From contig NW_005178995.1 of the NCBI RefSeq assembly GCF_000350225.1, positions 1 to 64,000 of the forward strand: a DNA stretch of 64,000 bases, in the 5' to 3' direction. Shown piece by piece: positions 10,001-19,245 of the stretch. The position numbers were made by a program, and so were the translations under genes. The notes under the pieces were generated by a model, which was given only the letters and a program-made list of their open reading frames with translations, was not told the DNA's origin and did no database searches. The stretch's first letter is position 1. Each line of letters opens with the position of its first letter. This stretch comes from Chondrus crispus (lineage: Eukaryota > Rhodophyta > Florideophyceae > Gigartinales > Gigartinaceae).

Positions 10001-11606
10001 ATTCGTGGACGAGTGCCATCTGGTTTTATTATGGCACAGTTTCAGAGAAGCCATGAAGTACTTGCGCGGTTTCATTCGTCCAGAACTCGTCAATGTGCCA
10101 GTTATGGCTCTAACGGCAACAGCCCCACCGTCCATTGAACAACAAATTACTTCCGCATGTGGATTGTCAGACTTCATCACTGTGCGTCAGAAAACGTCGA
10201 GACGGAACATCAGGTATGAAGTTTACAACGTGAAGAGGCAAAATCTCAATCGTAAGGTGGACGAAATGCTTGACTATTTGCGTAACGTTTCCGGTACATC
10301 TCCCTCCAGAGCCATCACTTACGTGCAAACAAAAGATGAATGTGACTCGCTCTGTATGATGTTACAAACCCTGAACCCGGACATGCCTTGCTTCAAATAT
10401 CATGCAGGTATGGAAAAGGATGACAGAAATGCAATGCAATCCGGCTGGGAAGATGAATCTGATGGACTTCCGCACGTCATGGTTGCAACGAAAGCATTTG
10501 GATGCGGCATTGACATCTCCACTGTTCGGATTGTCGTACATGCTGGTCTTCCAAGCACGCTCACTGAGTACGTGCAAGAAAGCGGACGTGCCGGTCGTGA
10601 CGGCCAACCTGCCAAAAGTACTGTGCTTAATATTATCGATCAGTTCAATCATTCAGTTGAACCGCAATTGTCCGGTTTCGGTCCTGTACATGGGCTTACA
10701 GAAGCAGCTGGTGAGTGTCGTCGGTGGCTGGTGGACCTGTTCATGGACGGGTGTTCTGATCACCGACCTTGTCAAGAACGTGGGATGGAGGCTTGTGATA
10801 TTTGTTCTTCCGAAGGAAGTGGAATACGTTTACGTAGACGTGCTTCCGAATTCCAAAACGAGGACACCTGCAGGAAAGAAGTTCAGATTCGACCTACAAG
10901 GAAGCGCGTGAACGCTCCAAAGAGGACAGAATCTCCGCAAACACCATCGAAAGTTGCGCATACTCCATCGGACACGGTTACGCCTTCTCGACGCCCTACT
11001 CCATCGGACACGGTTACGCCTCCTCGACGCCCTGGTAAGGACTCGCGAATGAAGGCGTGGAGCAGTTGCGCCTCTGAGACCTCGGCCAGTGCAAAATACA
11101 TATGCACTGGGTATTCTCCTCGCCTGATCAAGTTCTTTTGTCCTGTATGTAGTGTGAAGAAATCGTCTCTCGTGGAACACAAACCCAATGCCGATGAAAG
11201 GTATTGGGCATGCTACAACCGTCGTTGTTTACGATGCGGCCAGGAAGGACATGGCGTGAAACAATGTACGATGTTTCGGGGTATTGTAGGGGCATGTCGC
11301 TGTTGTGGTTTCCGCTTCTGTTTAGGGTCTATTGTGCACCCAGCGAAAACCTTTGGTCAGAACAACTGTCCTATCAAGAAGATTATTTCTATGGCTCTTC
11401 TAGTTTGGAATGATACAAACATGAGACAAGAGCTTCGTGATGCATTCCAGCATCTCTCTTCTGTGAGGACGGTAGAAGAATTTGAAAAATGGATCCGTGG
11501 TAACGAGAACGACTCCGAAGCAGATAAATTTGCAGAAATCGAGGACCCCGGTCTATTCAGGGTCGCTCCATGGCTATTTCAGAATGTTCTAGGAATACGC
11601 ATGTAG
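7002..11606 (+). CDS. zinc finger / tyrosine-recombinase-like / RecQ helicase / CCHC-knuckle protein
   Basis: 1,534 aa from the ATG at 7002 (the frame is open three codons earlier). An N-terminal finger C17-X2-C20-X11-H32-X4-H37 resembles fungal OrsD/DUF3505. A second Cys-rich patch is near 95-130. Residues about 540-760 look like a tyrosine recombinase: R566 in ARTSEL, YHKG near 600, SQYR with R710, then GHSENTAHQIY with H741 and Y750. The RecQ helicase follows at about 890-1230: PTGAGKLL (K918), DECH at 1003-1006, and ESGRAGRDG near 1193. A RecQ-type zinc module (CRRW, CDIC) comes next, then short TPSDTVTP repeats and a knuckle CLRCGQEGHGVKQC. Walker A has Leu at 919 where Ser or Thr is expected. 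Relatives are RecQ proteins found near fungal telomeres or in mobile DNA; the recombinase assignment is by motif only. Confidence 0.83.
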   Translation: MNGPTVVYNEQLDLPFCVRCKHAVEFDGVVKHMKRNHLISHASSIQIAGEIGDARSLSPIVNASAAEMRHKYLATTVVEYRSGPALPPLEGFPTALCHKCPDCGYLARKGAPVRRNCAASKACKGHLSRQLDEVKGQAIFGGNKCRYYQVVENGGDLFSDVLAESMRKLQGATPASTAINEAGISEMSALLSVFRFDTHLKRCGLKLSEASSLCKSTDSRIRTLSREVVTAYHKQAFDITEQKVWIKSHTFMESDLNIAVSRKTVEHYDNRMVQVLEFVFNLMSSSRQLYQYIPPDAIRSAESLRADSNAPMASKLRNFHDILQNLLFRHNESNELIALFISCYSVILDRSNEYRFANASELTPILAAVKHFARCLVVMEIYLYSSSDTTESWERVLKLNHPHVDNGLQYVQYCMKVCNRIKVGEVHNIRFLICPTHPRCAIIDGIELSLSQLGLKMKQLQKISLGLMQEKLLNGLRITDAFWSSVQNLDDTMTDQTPGYWFGMHKANQYHLFHWSQALQGKLKPLLLESDTSLNEDKARAYLQDCESLQEHIYTLLQVCSGAPARTSELGILRVCNTAVGQRNIFTQAGLVFTVITYHKGRNVHDGVGRPIARYPDAVTAGILLIYLTVIRPVEYALVDLLAKPNEVPEGSSVRKFDHVHVDSAISLGERHRDHLFASRGEPFGICRLRYCFEKVMKSAGIPIGTSQYRQYHSGVVKNFLAHSEEHETNCTGMLHTQAGHSENTAHQIYGVSPLDMKKLTASQLERFRQASKTWHEVLGLFDGEPCSYENAYEQLQMTASALDTNASAGTHPIDVTSHISRLEMTLQTRVEVLHNAILHISDSLLGKRRLNEWVGTEGYAVLPEKRICQPPSLLKQLQIFLNKSDAHFKSQEQEKAVVHCVAPKSDALVVLPTGAGKLLTFMLPAFTHKTKVMVVVVPLVALQLDLIKRCEDAGIQACQWNARDVAGARIVVASAEHLSSPDYQCFLRELKVMNKLHAIFVDECHLVLLWHSFREAMKYLRGFIRPELVNVPVMALTATAPPSIEQQITSACGLSDFITVRQKTSRRNIRYEVYNVKRQNLNRKVDEMLDYLRNVSGTSPSRAITYVQTKDECDSLCMMLQTLNPDMPCFKYHAGMEKDDRNAMQSGWEDESDGLPHVMVATKAFGCGIDISTVRIVVHAGLPSTLTEYVQESGRAGRDGQPAKSTVLNIIDQFNHSVEPQLSGFGPVHGLTEAAGECRRWLVDLFMDGCSDHRPCQERGMEACDICSSEGSGIRLRRRASEFQNEDTCRKEVQIRPTRKRVNAPKRTESPQTPSKVAHTPSDTVTPSRRPTPSDTVTPPRRPGKDSRMKAWSSCASETSASAKYICTGYSPRLIKFFCPVCSVKKSSLVEHKPNADERYWACYNRRCLRCGQEGHGVKQCTMFRGIVGACRCCGFRFCLGSIVHPAKTFGQNNCPIKKIISMALLVWNDTNMRQELRDAFQHLSSVRTVEEFEKWIRGNENDSEADKFAEIEDPGLFRVAPWLFQNVLGIRM

Positions 11607-12487
11607 TTTTGGATGATTAATATTCAAGAGTGTTCTAGGAATAGTCACATAGCTTTGAATGATCACGTAAAGTGTAGAATTTCTCATTGGCATTTCTCGG
11701 CGTTGGACAGAAGACAGGAGGGCCGGGTATGCGATAGCTGTGCTATGAGTATCGATGTACAAGCAGATGTAACGAGCAATGATAGAGCAATGATCAACAG
11801 AATGGTATGGTCTTTGCTAGAAGATGAGATCAGTGGACTACCAAAAACAAGTAAACGCGCTTGCAAAGAGCCGTCGATTATATATGTTTTCATGAAGTTT
11901 TTATCTTCACTTCTGCAGATTTGCTTTCTTTGTTACAGGGGGGTCGCCATATAGTGCCATCTTTGTTAGTGTCAGCTCAAACCCCTAATCCCCCATTGAA
12001 CACGAGCCTAAATCAATGCCATAAAATCACATGCTTAATGCAATTGAACATTCCACTTCACTCGGACCCATATTTCCAACAATATGGAACACACCATACT
12101 ACCGTGACTACCACACACTATGAGACTCCCACTCCCCCCTAACTTTCAAAACCCATGCGAAGAGGCCATCCCACAAAATCATATAGAAAATAGGCACAGC
12201 ACTATAGGAGAGTACCTTCCCCCTCTCCGATCGCGACACCGAGCACCGCACTCCTCGTCGCTAACTCTGAGCTAATGAAGAAGTTCAATAAACTTCGAAA
12301 CGTTCCCAACTGCACGCTAGTACTAGCCACCAATAGCATCCAACCCCTATAACCTATATTCCCCCTAACCCCGCAGGTATACCCCGACCCGGTGTCCCAA
12401 GTGGGCACAGCCAATGGACGGGTGTCGTGGATGAAAGGAACGATTGCATGAAAGTCACAGTGTCAGGGCGAAGGCGTAGATGTGCGA
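11607..12487. other. intergenic, no gene seen
   Basis: AT-richer DNA with no supported gene. One further copy of the GCCAATGGACGGGTGTC motif seen in the next repeat occurs near 12404. Confidence 0.55.
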
Positions 12488-12904
12488 GGTGATAGTTGTA
12501 CGAATTCTGTAGCCAATGGACGGGTGTCCCAAGAGAGAATGGCCAATGGATGGGTGTCTCCAGAGGGAATGGCCAATGGATGGGTGTCTTAGATGGAAAG
12601 CAGCAGTCAAAAGAGAGAGAGCCAGTGAGTACAGTTTTAAGGCGGGAAAAAGGGCATTCAAACCTGAAAGGCGGGAAGAGTGGGATTCAAAGTAGCCAAC
12701 AGGTGAGTGCCATGTCAAGAATGATCATAACGAGGGCTGCGACAGGGATGAAACCAGCGATGAAACCTTCCATCCGACGAATAGGCCTTCCGTCCGAGAT
12801 TCGGGACTTCCATCCGCCACGGAGCGTGCGGAGTGTTTTGGCCCGTGCTTTGATATAATTTTTGCAGATATTTTATGGAGCCAGTAGGCCTTCCATCCCA
12901 GGAA
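12488..12904. repeat. dispersed 416-bp repeat, copy 1
   Basis: Nearly identical in direct orientation to 17275-17690. Begins GGTGATAGTTGTACG and ends near CCTTCCATCCCAGGA. The left part holds three tandem 30-bp units, each starting GCCAATGGAYGGGTGTC. No terminal inverted repeats or coding frame seen; it may be a non-autonomous element or a segmental duplication. Confidence 0.88.
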
Positions 12905-14294
12905 GGCTCTGTCAATGGACGTGACTCTGCATTTGGGCACCTTACAAGTGCTTGCGGTGGTTGATTGTACGTTATTGCTGTAGAAAGTACGCCTCTGCAT
13001 GATATTGTACGTTGCATATTGTGAAAACATTTGTGATGGTTTTAGTGGGGTTGGTATCATCTTGCTGCAGTTCATGCATTTCTTACTATACTTGAGAGTG
13101 TTTTACACGTATCGAGGGGCATCATGGAAGGTCTTTCTTTGCGGCCTTTTATTCTACTGCAGCTTTGGTAGGGATACATCTTCCCAGTTGAGATCACGTT
13201 ACAATGTGTTTGGTTCGCACGTTTATGTGTAGCCATAGCAGTTTGTCATCCGGAAAATGTGTATCTAAATCCTCCAAGTTCATGCTGCACATGTAATCCC
13301 CATGTTACGTCAGCGTACTGGTATGTACTGTGTGAACATTTTCCCTTCCTTTAACCCGTACACGTATGTTGAACAAACATGATACACCTTTTACATAAAT
13401 GGGGGATCTTATTTGTTCATACAAGACAATTTGTGGTAAAGTTCTATAATTGTAACTACACTCTTCCACCGTAACATCGTCAAGTTAAAAGAAGTGAAAT
13501 TATTGTCATTCTTACATTTAGTATGATAATTTAATACATTCACTCATATCAGCTGGTATGTGTGGGATAGTTCTGTTTTTTTAATTCCTGCATGGACCAG
13601 TCCTTCGAATAATACGCAAGGGCTTAGGCATATTGGCGCCACAATAGGATTTGTATTCTGTTTGCAGTGCGCCTAGTTTATGCCAACTAGTTTTTTAAAT
13701 TTTTTAATTGTCCGTTGAGGGTGGTGGCTTATCCCTTAATAATAAATTTTAAAGCATCAGCAGTACGCAGTACGACTGCACAACCGCGTTCAGTAAATGA
13801 ATGACCATGACGTAGTAATCATGTTTCTATAATGCGGGATGACGTGTAATGTTCGAATTGGTGATGAAAATATATGTCCTTAATGAAAATCGTACAGCAT
13901 TTGTTCGTGTAATATTTTGAAAAAATATTTCATATATACTATTATAATGTTGCCATTATTTTTATTATTCCAAAACTTTCTCTAGTAGCAATGACGTCAT
14001 GCTCTACAGAGCACAACGTCGTCATCTTGTTTCCAGGCGGCGGGTGACGTGTTGGATTCAAATTGATTATGAAAATATACGGTACGTCCCAAATCACATG
14101 CGTACAGTTTTTGTGGGCTGAAAGACGGTGTGCGTCCCCCTCTCCCCCCCCGCGCCGTAAAGTAGATGTATGCTGTAAAAATTGGCGACATACAATTGAA
14201 ATCTGCAACATTTATTGACGTTTTTAATATTATTATAAAGGTGACCGACGCCGTCGCTGGTGTCCGACGCCTCTCCAACGAAAACGCAAAATTC
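12905..14294. other. intergenic, AT-rich, no gene seen
   Basis: About 1.4 kb of AT-rich DNA with no long frame, RNA gene or repeat that I can recognise. Confidence 0.55.
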
Positions 14295-14540
14295 GCGCCC
14301 CACCCCGTGACGCCCGTTGCGCCATGAGCCTATGACTCGCGCTTGTGCTGTCAACACGTGCGCGTCACACCGCACGACTCCGCGTCCACAGCCGGCCCCT
14401 CCCAGCGCTGTAGAGTCGCGCCCCACCCCGTGACGCCCGCTGCATCGTGAGTCTATGGCACGCGCTCGCGCCGTCGACACGCGCGCGTCACACCGCACGA
14501 CTCCGCGTCCACAGCTGGCCCCTCCCAGCGCTGTAGAGCC
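14295..14540. repeat. two 123-bp tandem GC-rich units
   Basis: Units start at 14295 and 14418 with GCGCCCCACCCCGTGACGCC; a third begins at 14541 and decays at once. Sequence is unrelated to the 1251 array although the period is the same. Confidence 0.85.
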
Positions 14541-14952
14541 GCGCCCTTCCTCGCGGCCGCTGCGCCCCCCCACCTCCCCCATACGGTTGTTTTCAAATAA
14601 TTTGCATATCCGAGCTATTTTGGCGTTGTCCAAAATGTAGGGCAACCCCCCTTCAGTTGTTCAATTATTCGAAGTCTGACAAGATGAGAGACGCGTCAGC
14701 GATTTTTTGTACCTAGCCGTCGAAACCTCCCCCACGGAGCACTGGGAGGCTTTTGGCCTTATGATCGGTATGTATATATGATATGTATGCAACTGTACCA
14801 GTATCGTTCTATCGTTCTTCTCGTCTTTGTCCAAGTTTTTCCATCACTCCTGTGACGTTGAAATCTCGCATCCGCTCTTGCAATGACCTTCAAACATTCA
14901 AGCCAACATGCCAATGAGTCGCCCGTGACACTCTTCAGACACTCTTCTCCCA

Positions 14953-15068
14953 CGTCCGTCCCTCTTCCACCCTTTCCTTTCTCCCTCGTCCCTCGATACA
15001 GCGTCCCGCTCGTCCGTCCCTCTTCCACCCTTTCCTTTCTCCCTCGTCCCTCGATACAGCGTCCCGCT
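14953..15068. repeat. two 58-bp tandem CT-rich units
   Basis: CGTCCGTCCCTCTTCC starts at 14953 and again at 15011; the two units are essentially identical. Confidence 0.85.
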
Positions 15069-15131
15069 CGCTGCCCGCACACATGCCTTACGAATGATAG
15101 GTTGCCCATGTCCCATTCGCGATGCTCTATG

Positions 15132-15153
15132 CAGGTGGCGTGAACGCCACCTG
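15132..15153. repeat. 22-bp inverted repeat
   Basis: CAGGTGGCGT, two spacer bases GA, then the exact reverse complement ACGCCACCTG. Could form a hairpin or be a dimer binding site. Confidence 0.8.
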
Positions 15154-15349
15154 TTCAGGTCGAACCCTTCCATCTCGCTCGTACTGTAGCGCGGCGACGG
15201 CCGCATCTGCACTCTCGCTTCAAACTCTACCGACACCACCCGTTTCGCACACTTTGAAACACGCAAAAAAAATTTACTGAACGACAAACACACGATGAGC
15301 ACGCATTACTTACAACTAAAGCCTTTTCCTCCAACCTTGGTCCCACGTC

Positions 15350-16159
15350 TCACTCCCTTCCGCCAAGCAGAGCTGTAGCAAACCCCCTCATCACTTCTAT
15401 CGTATCACGACCGTAGTCCCTCAGCCCCGCAATCTCCCGGCGCGCCTGTGACACCGCATCTCCAATGTTCCCGTCGGCGAGTAGTTGAAACTGCACCTCG
15501 TTCAGGCGGTGCAGCATCAGTTCCTGTGATGCAATTCGTCCAGCGATGCTCTGTAGACACCGCTGCAACCCCGCTGCCATCGGCTCCGACGCCGACGGTA
15601 GGGGAGATGGCGCATCCGTCATGTGCGAAGCACCCTCCATCCCGCAAGCGATTGCCGCCAGCACTTCGTCGCTCTCCGTGCTCATCGACAATGGGAGTGC
15701 TGGTGAACACACTTGGTCTTCATATCTATCGCCCAGCGTGCCCTCATGCTCACCCTGCATCTCCTGCGTCCTCATCACATTCGCGTGCAACGTCATCGAT
15801 CCAAATAGATGTGATACTCCATTTTCGTTGCCCTGTAGGCTTCCACCCTCGCCTTCAGTGATGTGGCCATCGGGAGCGTAGCCTCCTGCCACCGGCCAAG
15901 GGACGCATTTGTTCTGGGCTTCCCAGCCGACCGCTGCGGCGAGCTCCTCTTGTATTGCCTCCCCATATACCTGCTCCTGGTGCTGCGCGGTGACCGGCAA
16001 ATACTCTACCGGGATGCTGTGATCCTTGACAGCGTAAGTTTCATATGAAGTGTCCGAGGCTGGAGATTGCTCTTCCGGGGAACCATATGGAGGCTGGTAC
16101 TGTGCTTCCCAATGCGCGGGAGGCTGGTGCTGCGCTATGCCATACGCAATCTGCTCCAC
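15350..16159 (-). CDS. hypothetical Gln/Glu-rich protein, start unclear
   Basis: A 269-codon frame beginning at GTG; it stays open about 150 nt further upstream with no ATG, to a T-rich tract near 16301-16309, so a first exon may be missing or this may be a broken gene. The N-terminal half is rich in Gln, Pro and Tyr. The last 90 residues look helical (SQELMLHRLNEVQFQLL, SQARREIAGLRDY) and could form a coiled coil. I recognise no family. It is isolated, with repeats on the left and noncoding DNA on the right. Confidence 0.35.
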   Translation of the reverse strand: MEQIAYGIAQHQPPAHWEAQYQPPYGSPEEQSPASDTSYETYAVKDHSIPVEYLPVTAQHQEQVYGEAIQEELAAAVGWEAQNKCVPWPVAGGYAPDGHITEGEGGSLQGNENGVSHLFGSMTLHANVMRTQEMQGEHEGTLGDRYEDQVCSPALPLSMSTESDEVLAAIACGMEGASHMTDAPSPLPSASEPMAAGLQRCLQSIAGRIASQELMLHRLNEVQFQLLADGNIGDAVSQARREIAGLRDYGRDTIEVMRGFATALLGGRE

Positions 16160-16309
16160 TGTCGCGCATTGCTCCTCCTTAATGAAGTAGTGTACACGCC
16201 CAGCAGCCTGCGAGACTCGGGCCGGCTGCTCCTGAAGCGCCGGTGTGTTTTGATTCGGTTGTTGGTCACATGTTGGAGAGTTGGTGGTATCGTAGAACGA
16301 AAAAAAAAG

Positions 16310-17274
16310 GAGTCAAGATGAGATGATGAGCGTCGGGATGAGGGGTGAGGAGGGGAGAGGAACGAAAGCTAGTACGGCGGGGTTGGCTGTTTATAAAGAG
16401 CGGGGCTATGGACGACGGCGTGGGTGGGGGAAAGGGGTTCGCTAAGGCGCAGAGCGGTTCGTTACCATATGATTCACTCGGTTGGGGGGATGAGGGGGGC
16501 GAGCGAGGGACTGTTCCTCGTGAGAGGCAGATTGTATGAGCACGGGCCAGTTCTGCATACACCTTCCCAGAGCCGCGCCGTTCCACCTTCACCGCTTGCC
16601 TACCGCTTTACCTTCAAACTCCCGCGCGTGTCCGCTTCATTGTACACATTCGCCTATCCGTGCGTGACCCTCCAGTTGACTGCGGATGGTGGTCGCGCCT
16701 CGCGCGTTTCTGCACTACACCCATTGCCTCGTTGTCCCCGTGCAGTCGGGGAGCAAGCGGGGAATGCTCTCTGGGCCACAGCCGCCTGCTTTCCGATTTC
16801 TACGTGCCCGCTGGAGCTCGCCGCCGAGCTCGCCGTGATGCAGGTCAGGGATGCTTTCAGGTCGCCATCGATTTGTTGCTATCAATTTTGGAGAGCAGGG
16901 GCAGCTCGGATGCACGTCGGAGCAACGTGCCGTTCGGGGGCAGCTTGAGAGGGGCGCAGTGGGGATTGTAGAGATGGACGTGGACGGCGGGCCATTAATG
17001 AGCATGAGCAAGGGCAACTCTTCCCGCTAATTACGGGTGTTGCATGCCGGCGGTATTCGCAAAGCCATCCTCCTCGCGCTCTCCCCTACAAGTATATTCA
17101 GAATCCCTGCCACATTCGCAAAAACAGACACGTTTCTACGCTCGTACAAAACTATTGAAGCGGTAGCATCCGGTCAGTGGATCTGTGATGGTCCGACCAG
17201 ACTTGCCGCCGCTGTTGGCATTCGCAACTCCCATAATTCCACTCTACATTTGACACGCAGTCTCCCAACTGGCC
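16310..17274. other. intergenic, no gene seen
   Basis: Short overlapping frames in several phases but none with a recognisable domain. Confidence 0.5.
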
Positions 17275-17690
17275 GGTGATAGTTGTACGAATTCTGTAGC
17301 CAATGGATGGGTGTCCCAAGAGAGAATGGCCAATGGATGGGTGTCTCCAGAGGGAATGGCCAATGGATGGGTGTCTTAGATGGAAAGCAGCAGTCAAAAG
17401 AGAGAGAGCCAGTGAGTACAGTTTAAGGCCGGAAAAAGGGCATTCAAACCTGAAAGGCAGGAAGAGTGGGATTCAAAGTAGCCAACAGGTGAGTGCCATG
17501 TCAAGAATGATCATAACGAGGGCTGCGACAGGGATGAAACCAGCGGTGAAACCTTCCATCCGACGAATAGGCCTTCCGTCCGAGATTCGGGACTTCCATC
17601 CGCCACGGAGCGTGGGGAGTGTTTTGGCCCGTGCTTTGATATAATTTTTGCAGATATTTTATGGAGCCAGTAGGCCTTCCATCTCAGGAA
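17275..17690. repeat. dispersed 416-bp repeat, copy 2
   Basis: Direct-orientation copy of 12488-12904, including the three 30-bp GCCAATGGATGGGTGTC units. Its right end is 60 bp from an LTR fragment. Confidence 0.88.
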
Positions 17691-17750
17691 TCTTCAATAG
17701 CGATGCCAATTTCGACGCCTAACCTCCCATCCGTCCAACCCATGGGTATA

Positions 17751-18053
17751 GGAGTGTCCGACTCTCCTTTCTCCGTTTAAACGAGCTTGCGACTCGTAGT
17801 AGCTCGGATCCCTGATGGGGGGAGGCACAGAGAAAATGCCCGGCCCGGGATCGATGTGGTAGAGACTTGCGAAGAGAATTGCTCGACGAGTGTGGGGTGG
17901 GGCGCGTACGTAGGTACCCCGGTTCCACTGGGTTGTAAGGCCAATGCTCGTTGAGCTTCTTTGACACCTTGTAACGCGACAAGGCCTTCGACGGGGGCGT
18001 CGCAACGCAGCCCGACGGGATGAAATGAAAGTAGCAGCGCTACGTCAACCGTG
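17751..18053 (-). mobile_element. truncated LTR fragment (B-type R-U5)
   Basis: 303 bp that match 31929-32231, part of the U5 half of the copy-A 5' LTR, in the same orientation and with equal length. It stops exactly where the 3' LTR of copy A begins, so it is probably an older LTR broken by that element. Confidence 0.85.
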
Positions 18054-19120
18054 TGTAGTGCAATGCGCCTGTTAGGCAGAGACCAAGGTCCGACGGTCCA
18101 ACACAAACAACAGCAACAAAAACAACAACTGCCAACGGCACAGCGCTACGGAGTGTTCGAAGCTCCCTATCCTCTTTAAGCGGGTTTGCCGCCCGCAGTA
18201 GCTCGGATCCCTGATAGGGGGGCAAAGAGAAGGGCCCAGCCCGGGATCGGTAAATGGTGGTAGAGACTTTTAAAGGCAACTGCTCGACGAGTTCCGAGGG
18301 GTGTTTAGGTAAACCTGGTCGGATGGGTCGTAAATCCAATGCTCGAAGAGCGCCTTGTACACCTTATACCCTTGATAAGGTCTTCGACGGGGACGTCGCA
18401 ACGTAGCCCGTCGGGAAAGAAGAAAACGTAGCAGCGCTACACCGTCGTACTGCCCGATGGCAAAGTACCAACAACGGATCGGTCGCAACCAGATTCCGAT
18501 GGAACCAACACTGAGAAAAGCACCACTGGTGCACCAACACAGAAGCCCGATGGCAAATGACGTCACGTTGCGGATCGCAATCCTACAAGTTGGGACCAAC
18601 TCAAGATTAAGGGAAATTAGGATAGGGAAATAAAGAAAAATTGATAAGGGAAAAGGGGACCCGCAAGCGCAAAGGATAAAGTAATCTGTAGTTAAAGGGA
18701 ACGTCTTGTAAAAGACGGACTTCAACCAAGGCGATATCAGACTCTGGCAACTCGGGTTGGATTGGGAAATAAAGGGAAAAGGAATGGGACCCCCGAGCGC
18801 TGAAGGATGCCGTAGACTTAGGTAAAAGGGAGCGTCTTGGTAGAGACGGACTTCGACCAAGGCGACATTCAACTCCGGCAACTCGGGTTACCTTTACTGA
18901 CTTGGTCGTCAGAGGGCTAAGGTATATATCGCCCCGCCGGAGCCACTACAGTAGCTCTTGGCGCTAGATCCTAGATCTAATCTAATGTTAAATAACTAAT
19001 ATGCAACTAATTAAAATTAATAATTCAAATAATAAAGTGAAATGATTTCCACTTTTGCTTGTCATACCCCATCATTTTCATTTCTTTTCACCCCCCTTTT
19101 CAGGTGCGTATTGCACTACA
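18054..19120 (-). repeat. 3' LTR of copy A
   Basis: 1,067 bp with TG...CA ends. It carries an internal tandem duplication: 18628-18758 and 18759-18889 both end in AACTCGGGTT on the plus strand, so the R-like block is present twice. TATATA lies near 18922 (plus coordinates). Confidence 0.92.
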
Positions 19121-19132
19121 TATCCCCCTTCT
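19121..19132 (-). promoter_or_regulatory. polypurine tract of copy A
   Basis: On the minus strand AGAAGGGGGATA directly precedes the 3' LTR TGTAG; the same string precedes the 3' LTRs of copies B and C. It is the expected primer for plus-strand DNA synthesis. Confidence 0.85.
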
Positions 19133-19245
19133 GAGCGCCCTTGCGCAACGCCCAGCCATCGTATAATCTCCTGCCGCTGCTGACCGTGTTTCCCGGTCAT
19201 CAATCACTCTGCGCGGCGTTCTAGCAAGGGTAAGACGAAAATACC

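Noticed and set aside
11613-11954. 113-codon frame after the RecQ gene as an extra exon
   Set aside because: No splice signals needed or seen; the RecQ protein already ends after its zinc knuckle region, and no domain is present.
14094-14645. 183-codon minus-strand Arg/Gly-rich frame
   Set aside because: Simply reads through the 123-bp GC-rich tandem units; 123 is divisible by 3, so the frame stays open by period.
16424-16948. 174-codon plus-strand frame
   Set aside because: Overlaps other frames, odd composition, no domain, no regulatory context.
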